A stretch of 64,000 bases of DNA, from NCBI GenBank assembly GCA_937900135.1, contig CALCDJ010000063.1:1-64000 (forward strand), read 5' to 3'. Positions 51,934 through 60,049 of the stretch are shown here, piece after piece; within the stretch, counting starts at the first letter, position 1; the number at the start of each line of letters is the position of its first letter. The DNA is from an uncultured Blautia sp. GTDB taxonomy: Bacteria; Bacillota; Clostridia; Lachnospirales; Lachnospiraceae. The notes beneath the pieces are model-generated. The model had not been told where the DNA came from. It did no database searches and saw nothing but the letters and a program-made list of their open reading frames with translations. A program made the translations under genes and the position numbers.

Positions 51934-52403
51934 TTTTCTTCCTCCTCAATGATAAATAATGTCTGTCCATATTCTACCATAGATTCGTTCTCTGCCAGAA
52001 TTTCTTTTACTTTTCCGGTAAATTCAGATTCAATTTCATTCATCAGCTTCATGGCCTCCACAATGCCAAGCACCTGACCTTTTGTCACATGATCCCCCAC
52101 CTTTACATAGGGCTCTGCCTCTGGAGAGGCGCTGCGGTAAAAGGTTCCCACAAGAGGGGAGGTTACAGGGGTCCCTGCCTTTTCCAGGGAACTGCTTTCT
52201 CTTTCCGGCGCTTTTTCTGTCACTTCTCCCTGGACATCCCTTTGAAGCTCTGTTCTTTGAGGCAATTCTCCCATCAGGATCGGCTGTTTTTTCTGTTCCT
52301 CTTTTCTCATAGAAAGGGAAAAGCCTTCTTCCTGAAAACAAAAACGAGTTAGTTCAGAATTGCTGACCTCACGAATCAGCTGCATGATCTGTTCAAATTC
52401 CAT
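51930..52403 (-). CDS. accB: Biotin carboxyl carrier protein AccB
   Basis: The 157-residue protein ends in a biotinyl domain with the biotinylated lysine K119 in EAMKLMNEIES. A short proline- and alanine-containing linker precedes it. The frame opens at GTG 52421, but AAAGGAG lies inside those first codons and fits ATG 52403. It lies 20 bases after fabF and overlaps fabZ by 4 bases. Confidence 0.95.
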   Translation of the reverse strand: MEFEQIMQLIREVSNSELTRFCFQEEGFSLSMRKEEQKKQPILMGELPQRTELQRDVQGEVTEKAPERESSSLEKAGTPVTSPLVGTFYRSASPEAEPYVKVGDHVTKGQVLGIVEAMKLMNEIESEFTGKVKEILAENESMVEYGQTLFIIEEEEK

Positions 52404-52423
52404 TTGCTTCTCCTTTGGCACTT

Positions 52424-53662
52424 TTATTCTTCCACATATTTTTTTAACAGAAGGGAGGCATTATGACCTCCGAAGCCCAGAGAATTGGAAATTGCATAGC
52501 TGCATTCCATCTGGATTGGTCCTCCTGTTACATAATCCAGATCGCAGTCTGGATCTGGTACCTTCAGGCCCACTGTTTCATGAATCAGACCTTCGTTCAT
52601 CTGCTTCAGGCAGGCAATGGCTTCCACGGCACCAGCAGCTCCCAGAAGATGGCCTGTCATGGATTTTGTGGAATTTACCTTCATTTCATATGCATGTTCC
52701 CCAAACACCTTTTTGATGGCATTTGTCTCAAAAAGATCGTTGTGATGGGTACTGGTTCCATGGGCATTGACATACCATACGTCGTTGGGAGATACCCCTG
52801 CTTCCTTCATGGCAAGTTCCATGGCTTTGGCTGCTCCTGAGCCATCCTCTGCCGGAGAAGTGATGTGGTAGGCATCTGCTGTGGAACCGTAGCCTACAAT
52901 CTCACCCAGGATCACGGCTCCGCGCTCTTTTGCATGGTTCCACTCCTCCAGTACCAAGATTCCTGCTCCTTCTCCCATTACAAAACCATCCCGTTCCTTA
53001 TCGAATGGAATGGAGCATCGTTTCGGATCTCTGGAGGAAGACACTGCCGTCAATGCGCTGAATCCACCATATCCCATGGGACAGATAGCTGCCTCTGTAC
53101 CTCCTGCGATCATCACATCTGCGTCCTTACACTGAATGGCACGATATGCCTCGCCAATGCTGCTGCTTCCTGTTGCACAGGCTGTAACTACATTGATATT
53201 TTTTCCTCTTAACCCAAACTGAATGGATACATTTCCAGAAGCCATGTTGGAGATCATCAGAGGAACCATCAGGGGATTCAGTCTCCTTGGCCCTTTGTCC
53301 AGCAGACGCTGATATTCTCTTTCAACCACCTGAAGACTGCCGATTCCGCTTCCCACGGAACAGCCTACCCGGAAGGGATCTTCCTTTTCCATATCAAGCC
53401 CTGACTGTTCTATGGCTTCCCTGGCTGCCGCTACTGCATACTGACAAAAAGGTTCCATACGCTTTGCTGATTTTACATCCATATATGCCTTGGGATCGAA
53501 GTTTTTGATTTCTGCTGCCATATGGCTTTTGTATTCTGTCGCATCGAAACGGGTAACCTCCCCAAAGTTGGTTCTTCCCTGTTTCACACTGTCCCAGAAT
53601 TCTTCCACACTCAGCCCGATGGGAGTGATTGCTCCCATTCCTGTCACAACAACACGTCTCAT
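52424..53662 (-). CDS. fabF: 3-Oxoacyl-ACP synthase II (FabF)
   Basis: The 412-residue thiolase-fold condensing enzyme elongates acyl-ACP with malonyl-ACP. Cys nucleophile in VTACATGSSSIGEA (near residue 165) and two His in NAHGTSTHHND and KSMTGHLLGAAG complete the C-H-H triad. ATG at 53662 follows AGGAGG. The ATG at 53704 lacks a site. It follows fabG by 42 bases. Confidence 0.96.
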   Translation of the reverse strand: MRRVVVTGMGAITPIGLSVEEFWDSVKQGRTNFGEVTRFDATEYKSHMAAEIKNFDPKAYMDVKSAKRMEPFCQYAVAAAREAIEQSGLDMEKEDPFRVGCSVGSGIGSLQVVEREYQRLLDKGPRRLNPLMVPLMISNMASGNVSIQFGLRGKNINVVTACATGSSSIGEAYRAIQCKDADVMIAGGTEAAICPMGYGGFSALTAVSSSRDPKRCSIPFDKERDGFVMGEGAGILVLEEWNHAKERGAVILGEIVGYGSTADAYHITSPAEDGSGAAKAMELAMKEAGVSPNDVWYVNAHGTSTHHNDLFETNAIKKVFGEHAYEMKVNSTKSMTGHLLGAAGAVEAIACLKQMNEGLIHETVGLKVPDPDCDLDYVTGGPIQMECSYAISNSLGFGGHNASLLLKKYVEE

Positions 53663-53704
53663 ATTTTCCTCCTGTTTTCTTCTCAATCTATGGTTTCTCT
53701 GCAC

Positions 53705-54445
53705 TTACATACTCATACCGCCGTCAACGCTAAGCACCTGACCTGTAATGTAGCCTGCCTGATCCGATGCCAGAAAAGCAACTGCTGCTGCCACATCTTC
53801 CGGTTTTCCAAATCGTTTCAAAGGAATCTGACTGCAGGCTTTTTCCCGGATTTTTTCTGAAAGAATCTGGGTCATTTCTGTATCCACAAAACCAGGCGCC
53901 ACTGCATTGACTGTAATTCCACGGCTGGCAAATTCTCTTGCCATGGTTTTTGTTAGTCCAATTACACCAGCCTTGGAAGCTGCATAATTGGCCTGTCCTG
54001 CATTTCCAAGGACGCCGGAAACAGAGGCAATGTTAATAATGCGGCCCCTTCTCTGCTTCTGCATCTGTCTGGAAAGGTGACGAATGGTATTAAATGTACC
54101 CTTTAAATTTACCTGGATTACTGCATCAAAATCTTCTTCCTTCATTCCCATAATCAGTCCGTCTCTTGTAATCCCTGCATTGTTTACCAGAATATCTATC
54201 CGTCCATATTCCTGAACCAGCTCCCGGCACATTTTTTCACATGCTGTAAAATCAGACACATCGCAGGGATATACTTTTGCATAGCCTCCCAGATCTTCAA
54301 TCTCTTTTTTTACTTCCTCTGCCCGATTTCTGGAACCGCAGCAGTTTAAGATTACTTCCATTCCCTCTTTTGCCAGAGTAAGAGCAATCTCTCTGCCAAT
54401 TCCTCTTCCTGCACCGGTGACCAGTGCCACTTTCTTATTCTGCAT
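53705..54445 (-). CDS. fabG: 3-Oxoacyl-ACP reductase FabG
   Basis: The 246-residue short-chain dehydrogenase reduces 3-oxoacyl-ACP with NADPH. TGAGRGIGREIA cofactor motif near residue 10, NNAGIT near residue 88, catalytic S..Y..K as SGVLGNAGQANYAASKAG. GTG at 54448 precedes the ATG at 54445, and AGGAG spacing favours the ATG, whose A is inside the fabD stop overlap. Confidence 0.96.
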   Translation of the reverse strand: MQNKKVALVTGAGRGIGREIALTLAKEGMEVILNCCGSRNRAEEVKKEIEDLGGYAKVYPCDVSDFTACEKMCRELVQEYGRIDILVNNAGITRDGLIMGMKEEDFDAVIQVNLKGTFNTIRHLSRQMQKQRRGRIINIASVSGVLGNAGQANYAASKAGVIGLTKTMAREFASRGITVNAVAPGFVDTEMTQILSEKIREKACSQIPLKRFGKPEDVAAAVAFLASDQAGYITGQVLSVDGGMSM

Positions 54446-55362
54446 CACAGACTCTCCTTTACTTTGTTCAGATCTTCCAGGGTTTGTATGGAAAAAGCCC
54501 TTACCTCTTTATTGATTTTTTTCAGGAATCCGGTAAGTGTTTTTCCTGGTCCGATTTCCAGAAAAGTATCCACACCTTCCTGAATCATCCGTTCCACGGA
54601 TTGCTGCCAGCGTACCGGCGAAGCCACCTGATGAGCCAGCAGTTTTTTTATCTCTTTTGTATCTCTGACCAGCTCTGCAGTCACATTGGAAACATAGGGA
54701 ATCGAAAATTCCTCCAGCCTTATCTCTTCCAGCGCATTTCCCAGTTCCTCTCCTGCTCTGGAAAGAAGAATGGAATGGAAGGGACCGCTGACCTTTAAAG
54801 GAAGGACTCTTTTTGTTCCCGTTTCCTTTAAACGTTCCGACGCCTTCTGCACCGCTGACGCTTCTCCTGTGATTACCACCTGGCCTGGGCAATTGTAATT
54901 GGCAATGGAGACAACCCCTTCTGTTTCTTCGCAGACTTTTTCAATCCAGGAGACTTCTGTCCCCAGCACCGCTGCCATAGCGCCCCCTGTGGGATATGCT
55001 TCCTCCATGAGAATTCCTCTTTTTCTTACAATAGTAAACACATCTCTGCTCTGCATCACACCAGAAGCAAGAAGAGCTCCGTATTCTCCAAGACTTAAAC
55101 CTGCATGAAGCTGCGCTTCAATACCTGCCTCTCTTACTGCGGCAAGAATGGCCCCTTCCACAGCCACCATGGCGATCTGTGTATACTCTGTCTGATTCAG
55201 TTTTTCATTTTCTGTGAAACAAAGTTCCCCCAGATCTATGCCTGTCACTTCTGATGCCAGATCCATAACCTGACGACTTTTTTCACATTGTTCATAAAAA
55301 TCTTGTCCCATTCCCCGGTACTGGGCTCCCTGCCCCGGGAATACAAAAGCGATTTTTCCCAT
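54445..55362 (-). CDS. fabD: Malonyl-CoA:ACP transacylase FabD
   Basis: The protein of 305 residues (from 55362) moves malonyl from CoA to ACP. PGQGAQYRGMG opens it, and the nucleophile serine is in AGLSLGEYGALLASG, where the usual GHSLGE reads GLSLGE, a change seen in clostridial homologues. The second active-site His is in SGPFHSILLS. ATG 55362 fits GGAG 6 bases upstream better than ATG 55374. A gap of 117 bases with a terminator separates it from acpP. Confidence 0.95.
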   Translation of the reverse strand: MGKIAFVFPGQGAQYRGMGQDFYEQCEKSRQVMDLASEVTGIDLGELCFTENEKLNQTEYTQIAMVAVEGAILAAVREAGIEAQLHAGLSLGEYGALLASGVMQSRDVFTIVRKRGILMEEAYPTGGAMAAVLGTEVSWIEKVCEETEGVVSIANYNCPGQVVITGEASAVQKASERLKETGTKRVLPLKVSGPFHSILLSRAGEELGNALEEIRLEEFSIPYVSNVTAELVRDTKEIKKLLAHQVASPVRWQQSVERMIQEGVDTFLEIGPGKTLTGFLKKINKEVRAFSIQTLEDLNKVKESL

Positions 55363-55406
55363 TTGGCTCTCCATTTCCTTTTTTTATTAGTTTGTATATG
55401 AAATAA

Positions 55407-55419
55407 TTTGATTTACAAA
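55407..55419. promoter_or_regulatory. Second FabT-like dyad, upstream of fabD
   Basis: TTTGATTTACAAA is an imperfect version (4 of 5 arm bases) of the FabT-type palindrome TTTGA-N3-TCAAA. It lies about 45 bases before the fabD start, after the acpP terminator. Confidence 0.45.
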
Positions 55420-55436
55420 GTATTTGTTCAAAAAAT

Positions 55437-55466
55437 TCTCCTTAAGGCTGTGATGCCCTAAGGAGA
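55437..55466 (-). terminator. Terminator of acpP
   Basis: A 12-bp stem with one mismatch (TCTCCTTAGGGC with GCCTTAAGGAGA) is followed by TTTTTT on the minus strand. It would allow abundant acpP mRNA relative to the rest of the cluster. Confidence 0.9.
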
Positions 55467-55479
55467 TTTCAGGAAGACT

Positions 55480-55713
55480 TTATGCTTCCACGCCTTTATT
55501 TTTCAGATATTCCATAACATCCCCAACAGTTTCCAGCTCATTGAGCTCTTCTGCAGGGATCTCAATATTGTATTCATCTTCCAGAGCCATTACCAGTTCA
55601 AAAAGGTCCAGAGAATCTGCTCCTAAATCATCCTTAAAAGAAGTCTCTGCTGTAATTTCTGCTTCAGAACAGCTTAACTGTTCTGCGATCATGGTTTTCA
55701 TTTTTTCTAACAT
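55480..55713 (-). CDS. acpP: Acyl carrier protein
   Basis: The 77-residue acidic carrier holds growing fatty acyl chains on phosphopantetheine at S34 in DDLGADSLDLFELVMALED. ATG at 55713 follows AAGGAG. An in-frame extension to 55782 crosses the operator and was rejected. It is the first gene of the fatty acid cluster, with its own promoter and terminator. Here fabD follows directly, with neither fabH nor fabK. Confidence 0.95.
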   Translation of the reverse strand: MLEKMKTMIAEQLSCSEAEITAETSFKDDLGADSLDLFELVMALEDEYNIEIPAEELNELETVGDVMEYLKNKGVEA

Positions 55714-55769
55714 TTCTTTCTTCTCCTTTATTTCGCTGTACCTTATTTCGTACAGGTCCTTATCTTTTA

Positions 55770-55784
55770 CTTTGATGTTCAAAG
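55770..55784. promoter_or_regulatory. FabT-like operator at the acpP promoter
   Basis: CTTTGATGTTCAAAG is a perfect dyad (CTTTGA-TGT-TCAAAG) fitting the FabT consensus TTTGA-N3-TCAAA. It covers the end of the -10 and the start site, an ideal repressor position. FabT itself is not in the window, so the protein is inferred. Confidence 0.65.
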
Positions 55785-55811
55785 TATATATTCTGTCTCC
55801 CCATTTGTCAA
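55783..55811 (-). promoter_or_regulatory. Promoter of acpP
   Basis: On the minus strand TTGACA (55806-55811), a 17-base spacer and TATACT (55783-55788). Confidence 0.85.
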
Positions 55812-55839
55812 TAGTCTTTTTCCATATATTTCTACAAAA

Positions 55840-56997
55840 TTATAAAAGCTGCTCCGGTTCCTGGAATTTAATCTGTCTTGCCACGCTCAAAGCAATCCCC
55901 ATTTCCGCCATCAGGAACAGAATGGAAGTTCCTCCGTAGCTGATAAAAGGAAGGGTGACACCTGTGTTGGGCATCAGATTCAAAACCACCGCTATATTAA
56001 ATATAACCTGAAGGGCAATGTGGATAAATACACCACTGACCATAAGAGAGCCAAACATATCCGGCGCATTCTGTGCAATAAAGAACAGCCGGTACAAAAG
56101 ATAAGCAAACAAAAGCAATACAATGATTCCTCCCAGGATTCCCAGTTCTTCACATACAATTGAAAAAATCATATCGTTCTGCGCCTCGGGAACGCTTCCC
56201 AGCTTCTGAATGCTGTTGCCAAGGCCCCTTCCCAGAAAACCGCCGGAGCCAATGGCATATAATGCCTGCAGCGTCTGGTATCCGTCTCCAGATGCATAAT
56301 CCTCCGGATGCAGCCATACCAAAATTCTTCGGATACGGAAACTGCTGCTGGTTTCCATTGTGGAGGATAGAAACAGCACAAAGCCTGTAATTGCCACTGC
56401 TGCCACTGCAAGGATGATCAAAAAAGGCTTCATCTGGGGATGAGCGATAAAGATCAGTCCTGCAGTAATACAGAAAATAATAATCGCGGTACTTAAGTTA
56501 TCGGTAAAAACATAGGCTACCAGCGCCAGAAGGCCGCCCATGGCACCTAAAACCATACACGCTTTCAAAGTCGCTACCTGTTTGCCCATCTGAACAATGG
56601 TATAGGACAGACAGACAATAACCGCAATCTTGGCAATCTCTGCCGGCTGGAACTGGGGCAGCGGTCCCAGCTGCAGCCAGCGCTTGGCGCCGTTGGCTGA
56701 TCTGCCTAAGGGGGTCTTAACCAGAACCATCAATATCAGCGCCGCTCCATATAAAATAGATGTGAAATGCGCCAGAATATGATAATCCAGCTTGGATATG
56801 ATCAATGCCATAAAAATACATCCGGCACTGATTACAGCCTGTCTCTTAAAATAATGCATGTCGTCGCCAAACTCCAGCTCTGCTGTATACGCGCTTGTGC
56901 TGTACAGCATAATCAGTCCGAAGCAGGTCAGCAACACAATCACAGCCACCAGATTAAAATCATAATAATCGGTTTGTGTCTTTTTTGTTCTTCCCAT
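55840..56997 (-). CDS. FtsW/RodA/SpoVE-family peptidoglycan polymerase
   Basis: The 385-residue SEDS membrane protein has about ten helices. The YHILAHF...GAKRWLQLGPLPQFQPAEIAKIA segment with the catalytic-loop arginine/glutamate region, and GVTLPFISYGGTSILFLMAEMGIALSV, mark the SEDS family. FtsW and SpoVE are close, and with no mur genes nearby the choice between them is open. ATG 56997 follows AGGTGA. A promoter with TTGCTT and TATAAT lies at 57090-57118. Confidence 0.92.
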   Translation of the reverse strand: MGRTKKTQTDYYDFNLVAVIVLLTCFGLIMLYSTSAYTAELEFGDDMHYFKRQAVISAGCIFMALIISKLDYHILAHFTSILYGAALILMVLVKTPLGRSANGAKRWLQLGPLPQFQPAEIAKIAVIVCLSYTIVQMGKQVATLKACMVLGAMGGLLALVAYVFTDNLSTAIIIFCITAGLIFIAHPQMKPFLIILAVAAVAITGFVLFLSSTMETSSSFRIRRILVWLHPEDYASGDGYQTLQALYAIGSGGFLGRGLGNSIQKLGSVPEAQNDMIFSIVCEELGILGGIIVLLLFAYLLYRLFFIAQNAPDMFGSLMVSGVFIHIALQVIFNIAVVLNLMPNTGVTLPFISYGGTSILFLMAEMGIALSVARQIKFQEPEQLL

Positions 56998-57089
56998 TGG
57001 TTCACCTGATACCTTCCAAAATATGGCCGGGAACCCCCGGCACACATTCTATATTCCTGACATTTTATGGTTTCTCCTGAATTTTTTTT

Positions 57090-57118
57090 ATTATAGCAGA
57101 AACCCTCCCATGAAGCAA
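57090..57118 (-). promoter_or_regulatory. Promoter of the SEDS gene
   Basis: On the minus strand TTGCTT (57113-57118), a 17-base spacer and an extended TGC-TATAAT (57090-57095), about 93 bases before the start. Confidence 0.7.
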
Positions 57119-57150
57119 GTCTGCTTCCAGGCTCTCATGGAAGTCTTCCA

Positions 57151-57206
57151 AAGGCGGAACCGCATTACAGCCGACGCCATGGAATCCCCGGCTGCCGGCT
57201 GTAATG
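57151..57206. other. Strong hairpin between the repeat protein and the SEDS gene
   Basis: TTACAGCCG and CGGCTGTAA form a perfect 9-bp stem around 57165-57203. No T-tract follows on the minus strand, so termination is doubtful and an mRNA 3' end structure is possible. Confidence 0.45.
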
Positions 57207-57229
57207 AAAGGATTAACGCTTTTTCTTAT

Positions 57230-60046
57230 TTATTCAATGGGTGCTGTTTCAATAACAAATTTCACACTTCCATCCATATTTTCTGACTTTCCGCCAAAGG
57301 AATCATAGGCATTTTCTTCGGAACGAAGGGCATCCAGACGATCTAACACCTTCTGAAGTTCTTCTTCTACGGTATCCTGAAGTTTCTGGATTCCTTCTTT
57401 ATAGAATTTTTCCTGACCTTCTTTTAATTCCTTACTTCCATCTGACAGTTCTTTGATGCCATCCTTTAACTGTTCGCTTCCATCAGAAAGGGTATCGGTT
57501 CCGTCTTTCAGTTTGCTGGTTCCATCATGTAACTCCTGCGCTCCGCTGTTTAAAGCACCGCTGTTGGAAGAAAGGGTTCCCGCTCCTTCTGTGAGCTTAC
57601 TGGTAGCGCCTTTGATGGAGGAGATTCCGCTTACAATCTGGCTGCTTCCGGCTTCCAGAGTTCCTGCACCTTCTGTAAGTTTCGGACTGGATTGTTCCAG
57701 CTTGGATGCTCCGTCTGTAAGAAGTTTTCCAGATGATTTCAGGCTGGCTGCTCCGGAAACCAGTTTTTTAGAAGCTTCCTGGGCTGATGCGTAACCGCTC
57801 TGAAGCTGTTTGGAGGCTGCTTCCAGCTGTGCTGCGCCTGCCTGAAGTACCGGTGCATTCTCAATAAGAGCTCCGGCTCCGTCCATTAACTGAGGGACTG
57901 CCTGGCGAAGATTTTCTGCACCTGCCTGCATCTGACCTCCCTTTTCCATGAGTTCTTCCGCACCATCTATTAGGGAAGCGCTGCTTTCATTTACGGTATT
58001 CAAACCATCTGCAAGACTGTTGGCTCCATCAGAAAGAGCCTGTGCCCCGCCGCTTAACTGTGTGACACCGTCTTCCATCTTACCAAGACCGGAAGCAAGT
58101 GTTTCCACACCGGAAAGCGCCCCTTTTACAGTCTCTGCTCCCTGCTGTACACTGGCAGCTGTATTCTGAACTTCTCCCGCGCTTCCTGCCACACCAGCGA
58201 GTACCTCTGCCTGACCGGCCATATCCTCTGCAGCTCCCTGTGCGCTGTCCACTCCGCTCTGAATTACGCCTACGGCGCTTCCAATTGCTGCCTGAACTGC
58301 TGCTGCAGTCTCCTCATCCATGCCGGAGGTATCAATCTCCTGTAAAATATCCACTGCAGAGCTAACTGTGGAAAGACCCCCTGTCACAGCTGCCGCATCA
58401 CCGCTCAAGGCCTGCCCTGCGCCAGCTGCCCCTTCCAAGGTACCGGAAAGATTGGACAACTGGCCAGATAAGGCTTCCATCTGGGAAGTAAGCTCTGCGC
58501 CGCTGCCTGAGAGAGTATCTACTGCGCCTTTTACCGTTTCAAGCCCCTGGCTTAACTCTCCTGCTGCTGCCGGAAGGGTAGCTGCCTGACTGGAAAGCTC
58601 CTCTCCGCCAGCTGCTGCTGATGCCACGCCACTGGCATATGCCTTGGTTCCTGCTGCCAGTTCAGATACCCCCTGGGTATACTGGATGACTCCGTCAGCC
58701 ACCTGATTGGTTCCGCTCTCATATGCCTTCAGACCATTTGTCAACGCTCCTGCGCCCTGGGCAAATGCAGACATTCCATCTGCCTCCTTGCGAATTCCCT
58801 CCACACTGCTTCCGATTCCATTTACCAGCTGTCCGGTTCCTTCCACATACTGCTGTACCCCCTCGCCAAGGGTGGTTGCGCCATTGACGTAAGTTTTGAC
58901 GCCTCCTGCAAGGGTGGTTGTTCCGTCCACATACTCCTTCACACCTCCGGTCAGAGTATTGACTCCATTGGCATAGGTGGAAAGGGCTCCTGTCAAAGTT
59001 CCCACACCGCCTGCGTACTCTGTCACTCCGGCTGCCAGAGTATCTGCTCCTGCTGTATAGGTAGAAATACCTGATTGCAAAGCAGAAGCGCCATCATGAA
59101 GTTCAGACACACCGCTTGCCAGGGTTCCGATTCCATCATAAAATTCCTGGTATTTTTCATTCAGGGTATTTGCCCCGTCAGAAAGCTCTTTTGTTCCATC
59201 CACCAGCTTCAGACAGGAATCTGCAAGTTCATCCATAGCATCCTTTAATTCCTCGGTATCCCCAATGGAATCCAGATCCATTTCATTTAAAATATCAGGA
59301 ATTCCCACTGTAAAGGTGGAACCAAGGGAAAAGTCGGTTACATCTGCCTCAACGGTGAAGCCAGAAGGAATATCCAGGCTTTCTTCTGTTTCCTCCTCCA
59401 GTTTTTCCAGATCCAGACTTTCCTTTAACCCTGGCATAGCATAACCAAATACCATGCTTCTGCTTCCATCAGAAGCCACCTTTCCATTATCCACTGTTAC
59501 ATTTTCAAAGTTTTCTGTTGGAAAAAACATTCCTGTAACCATGACAAAAGGCGCATAAACAGAAGTGGCTTTTCCATCTGTCTTTACCATATTTTTTTCA
59601 TGATTGGTATAAGTAATCTGCATTTTTAAATGACCGCTTTTTCCAGCCATATCCTGTGGAGAAACAGGCGTTCCATCCAGTTCGTAGGTGATTTCCATGG
59701 AAACAGGAAGGGTTTTCTGTGTTTTTCCCTGATAGTAAATATCCTCTGTATCTGTATTCCAGGTAAGGTTTTCTCCGTTCTGTGTAAAAGTTTCTTCCCC
59801 TTTTACATTTTTGATATCCGAAAGCTGGGACACATCCTGTACTTCTTTACTTGCGCCGGAATTTTTCAGCCAGTCGGAAACGGTGATTTCAGAAGGGGTA
59901 CCATCTGCCTGTGCATTGACGTATACCGTTTCTTCCTTGGAGACTTCTGTTCCTGTTCCTGCGGCAAAAACGGCTGTGCTTCCCAGCATCATTGCCATCC
60001 CCGCTGCCAGAGTTGCTGTTGTTGCTTTCTTTCTATTTCTGTTCAT
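57230..60046 (-). CDS. Large exported repeat protein, YhgE-like, partner of the MMPL exporter
   Basis: The 938-residue protein starts with a signal peptide (residues 1-29, TLAAGMAMMLGSTAVFAAG) and then a beta-rich domain (about 45-255). From about 260 to 900 it is nearly all a heptad-like repeat, often doubled into 14-residue units of the form GxxTLxxGVxxYxx, resembling the long stalk of YhgE/Pip phage-infection-type proteins. No C-terminal membrane helix is seen, unlike YhgE, so it may be released or held by the partner. It lies 3 bases after the MMPL gene. Function is unknown, with envelope stress or lipid export a guess. Confidence 0.75.
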   Translation of the reverse strand: MNRNRKKATTATLAAGMAMMLGSTAVFAAGTGTEVSKEETVYVNAQADGTPSEITVSDWLKNSGASKEVQDVSQLSDIKNVKGEETFTQNGENLTWNTDTEDIYYQGKTQKTLPVSMEITYELDGTPVSPQDMAGKSGHLKMQITYTNHEKNMVKTDGKATSVYAPFVMVTGMFFPTENFENVTVDNGKVASDGSRSMVFGYAMPGLKESLDLEKLEEETEESLDIPSGFTVEADVTDFSLGSTFTVGIPDILNEMDLDSIGDTEELKDAMDELADSCLKLVDGTKELSDGANTLNEKYQEFYDGIGTLASGVSELHDGASALQSGISTYTAGADTLAAGVTEYAGGVGTLTGALSTYANGVNTLTGGVKEYVDGTTTLAGGVKTYVNGATTLGEGVQQYVEGTGQLVNGIGSSVEGIRKEADGMSAFAQGAGALTNGLKAYESGTNQVADGVIQYTQGVSELAAGTKAYASGVASAAAGGEELSSQAATLPAAAGELSQGLETVKGAVDTLSGSGAELTSQMEALSGQLSNLSGTLEGAAGAGQALSGDAAAVTGGLSTVSSAVDILQEIDTSGMDEETAAAVQAAIGSAVGVIQSGVDSAQGAAEDMAGQAEVLAGVAGSAGEVQNTAASVQQGAETVKGALSGVETLASGLGKMEDGVTQLSGGAQALSDGANSLADGLNTVNESSASLIDGAEELMEKGGQMQAGAENLRQAVPQLMDGAGALIENAPVLQAGAAQLEAASKQLQSGYASAQEASKKLVSGAASLKSSGKLLTDGASKLEQSSPKLTEGAGTLEAGSSQIVSGISSIKGATSKLTEGAGTLSSNSGALNSGAQELHDGTSKLKDGTDTLSDGSEQLKDGIKELSDGSKELKEGQEKFYKEGIQKLQDTVEEELQKVLDRLDALRSEENAYDSFGGKSENMDGSVKFVIETAPIE

Positions 60047-60049
60047 CTC

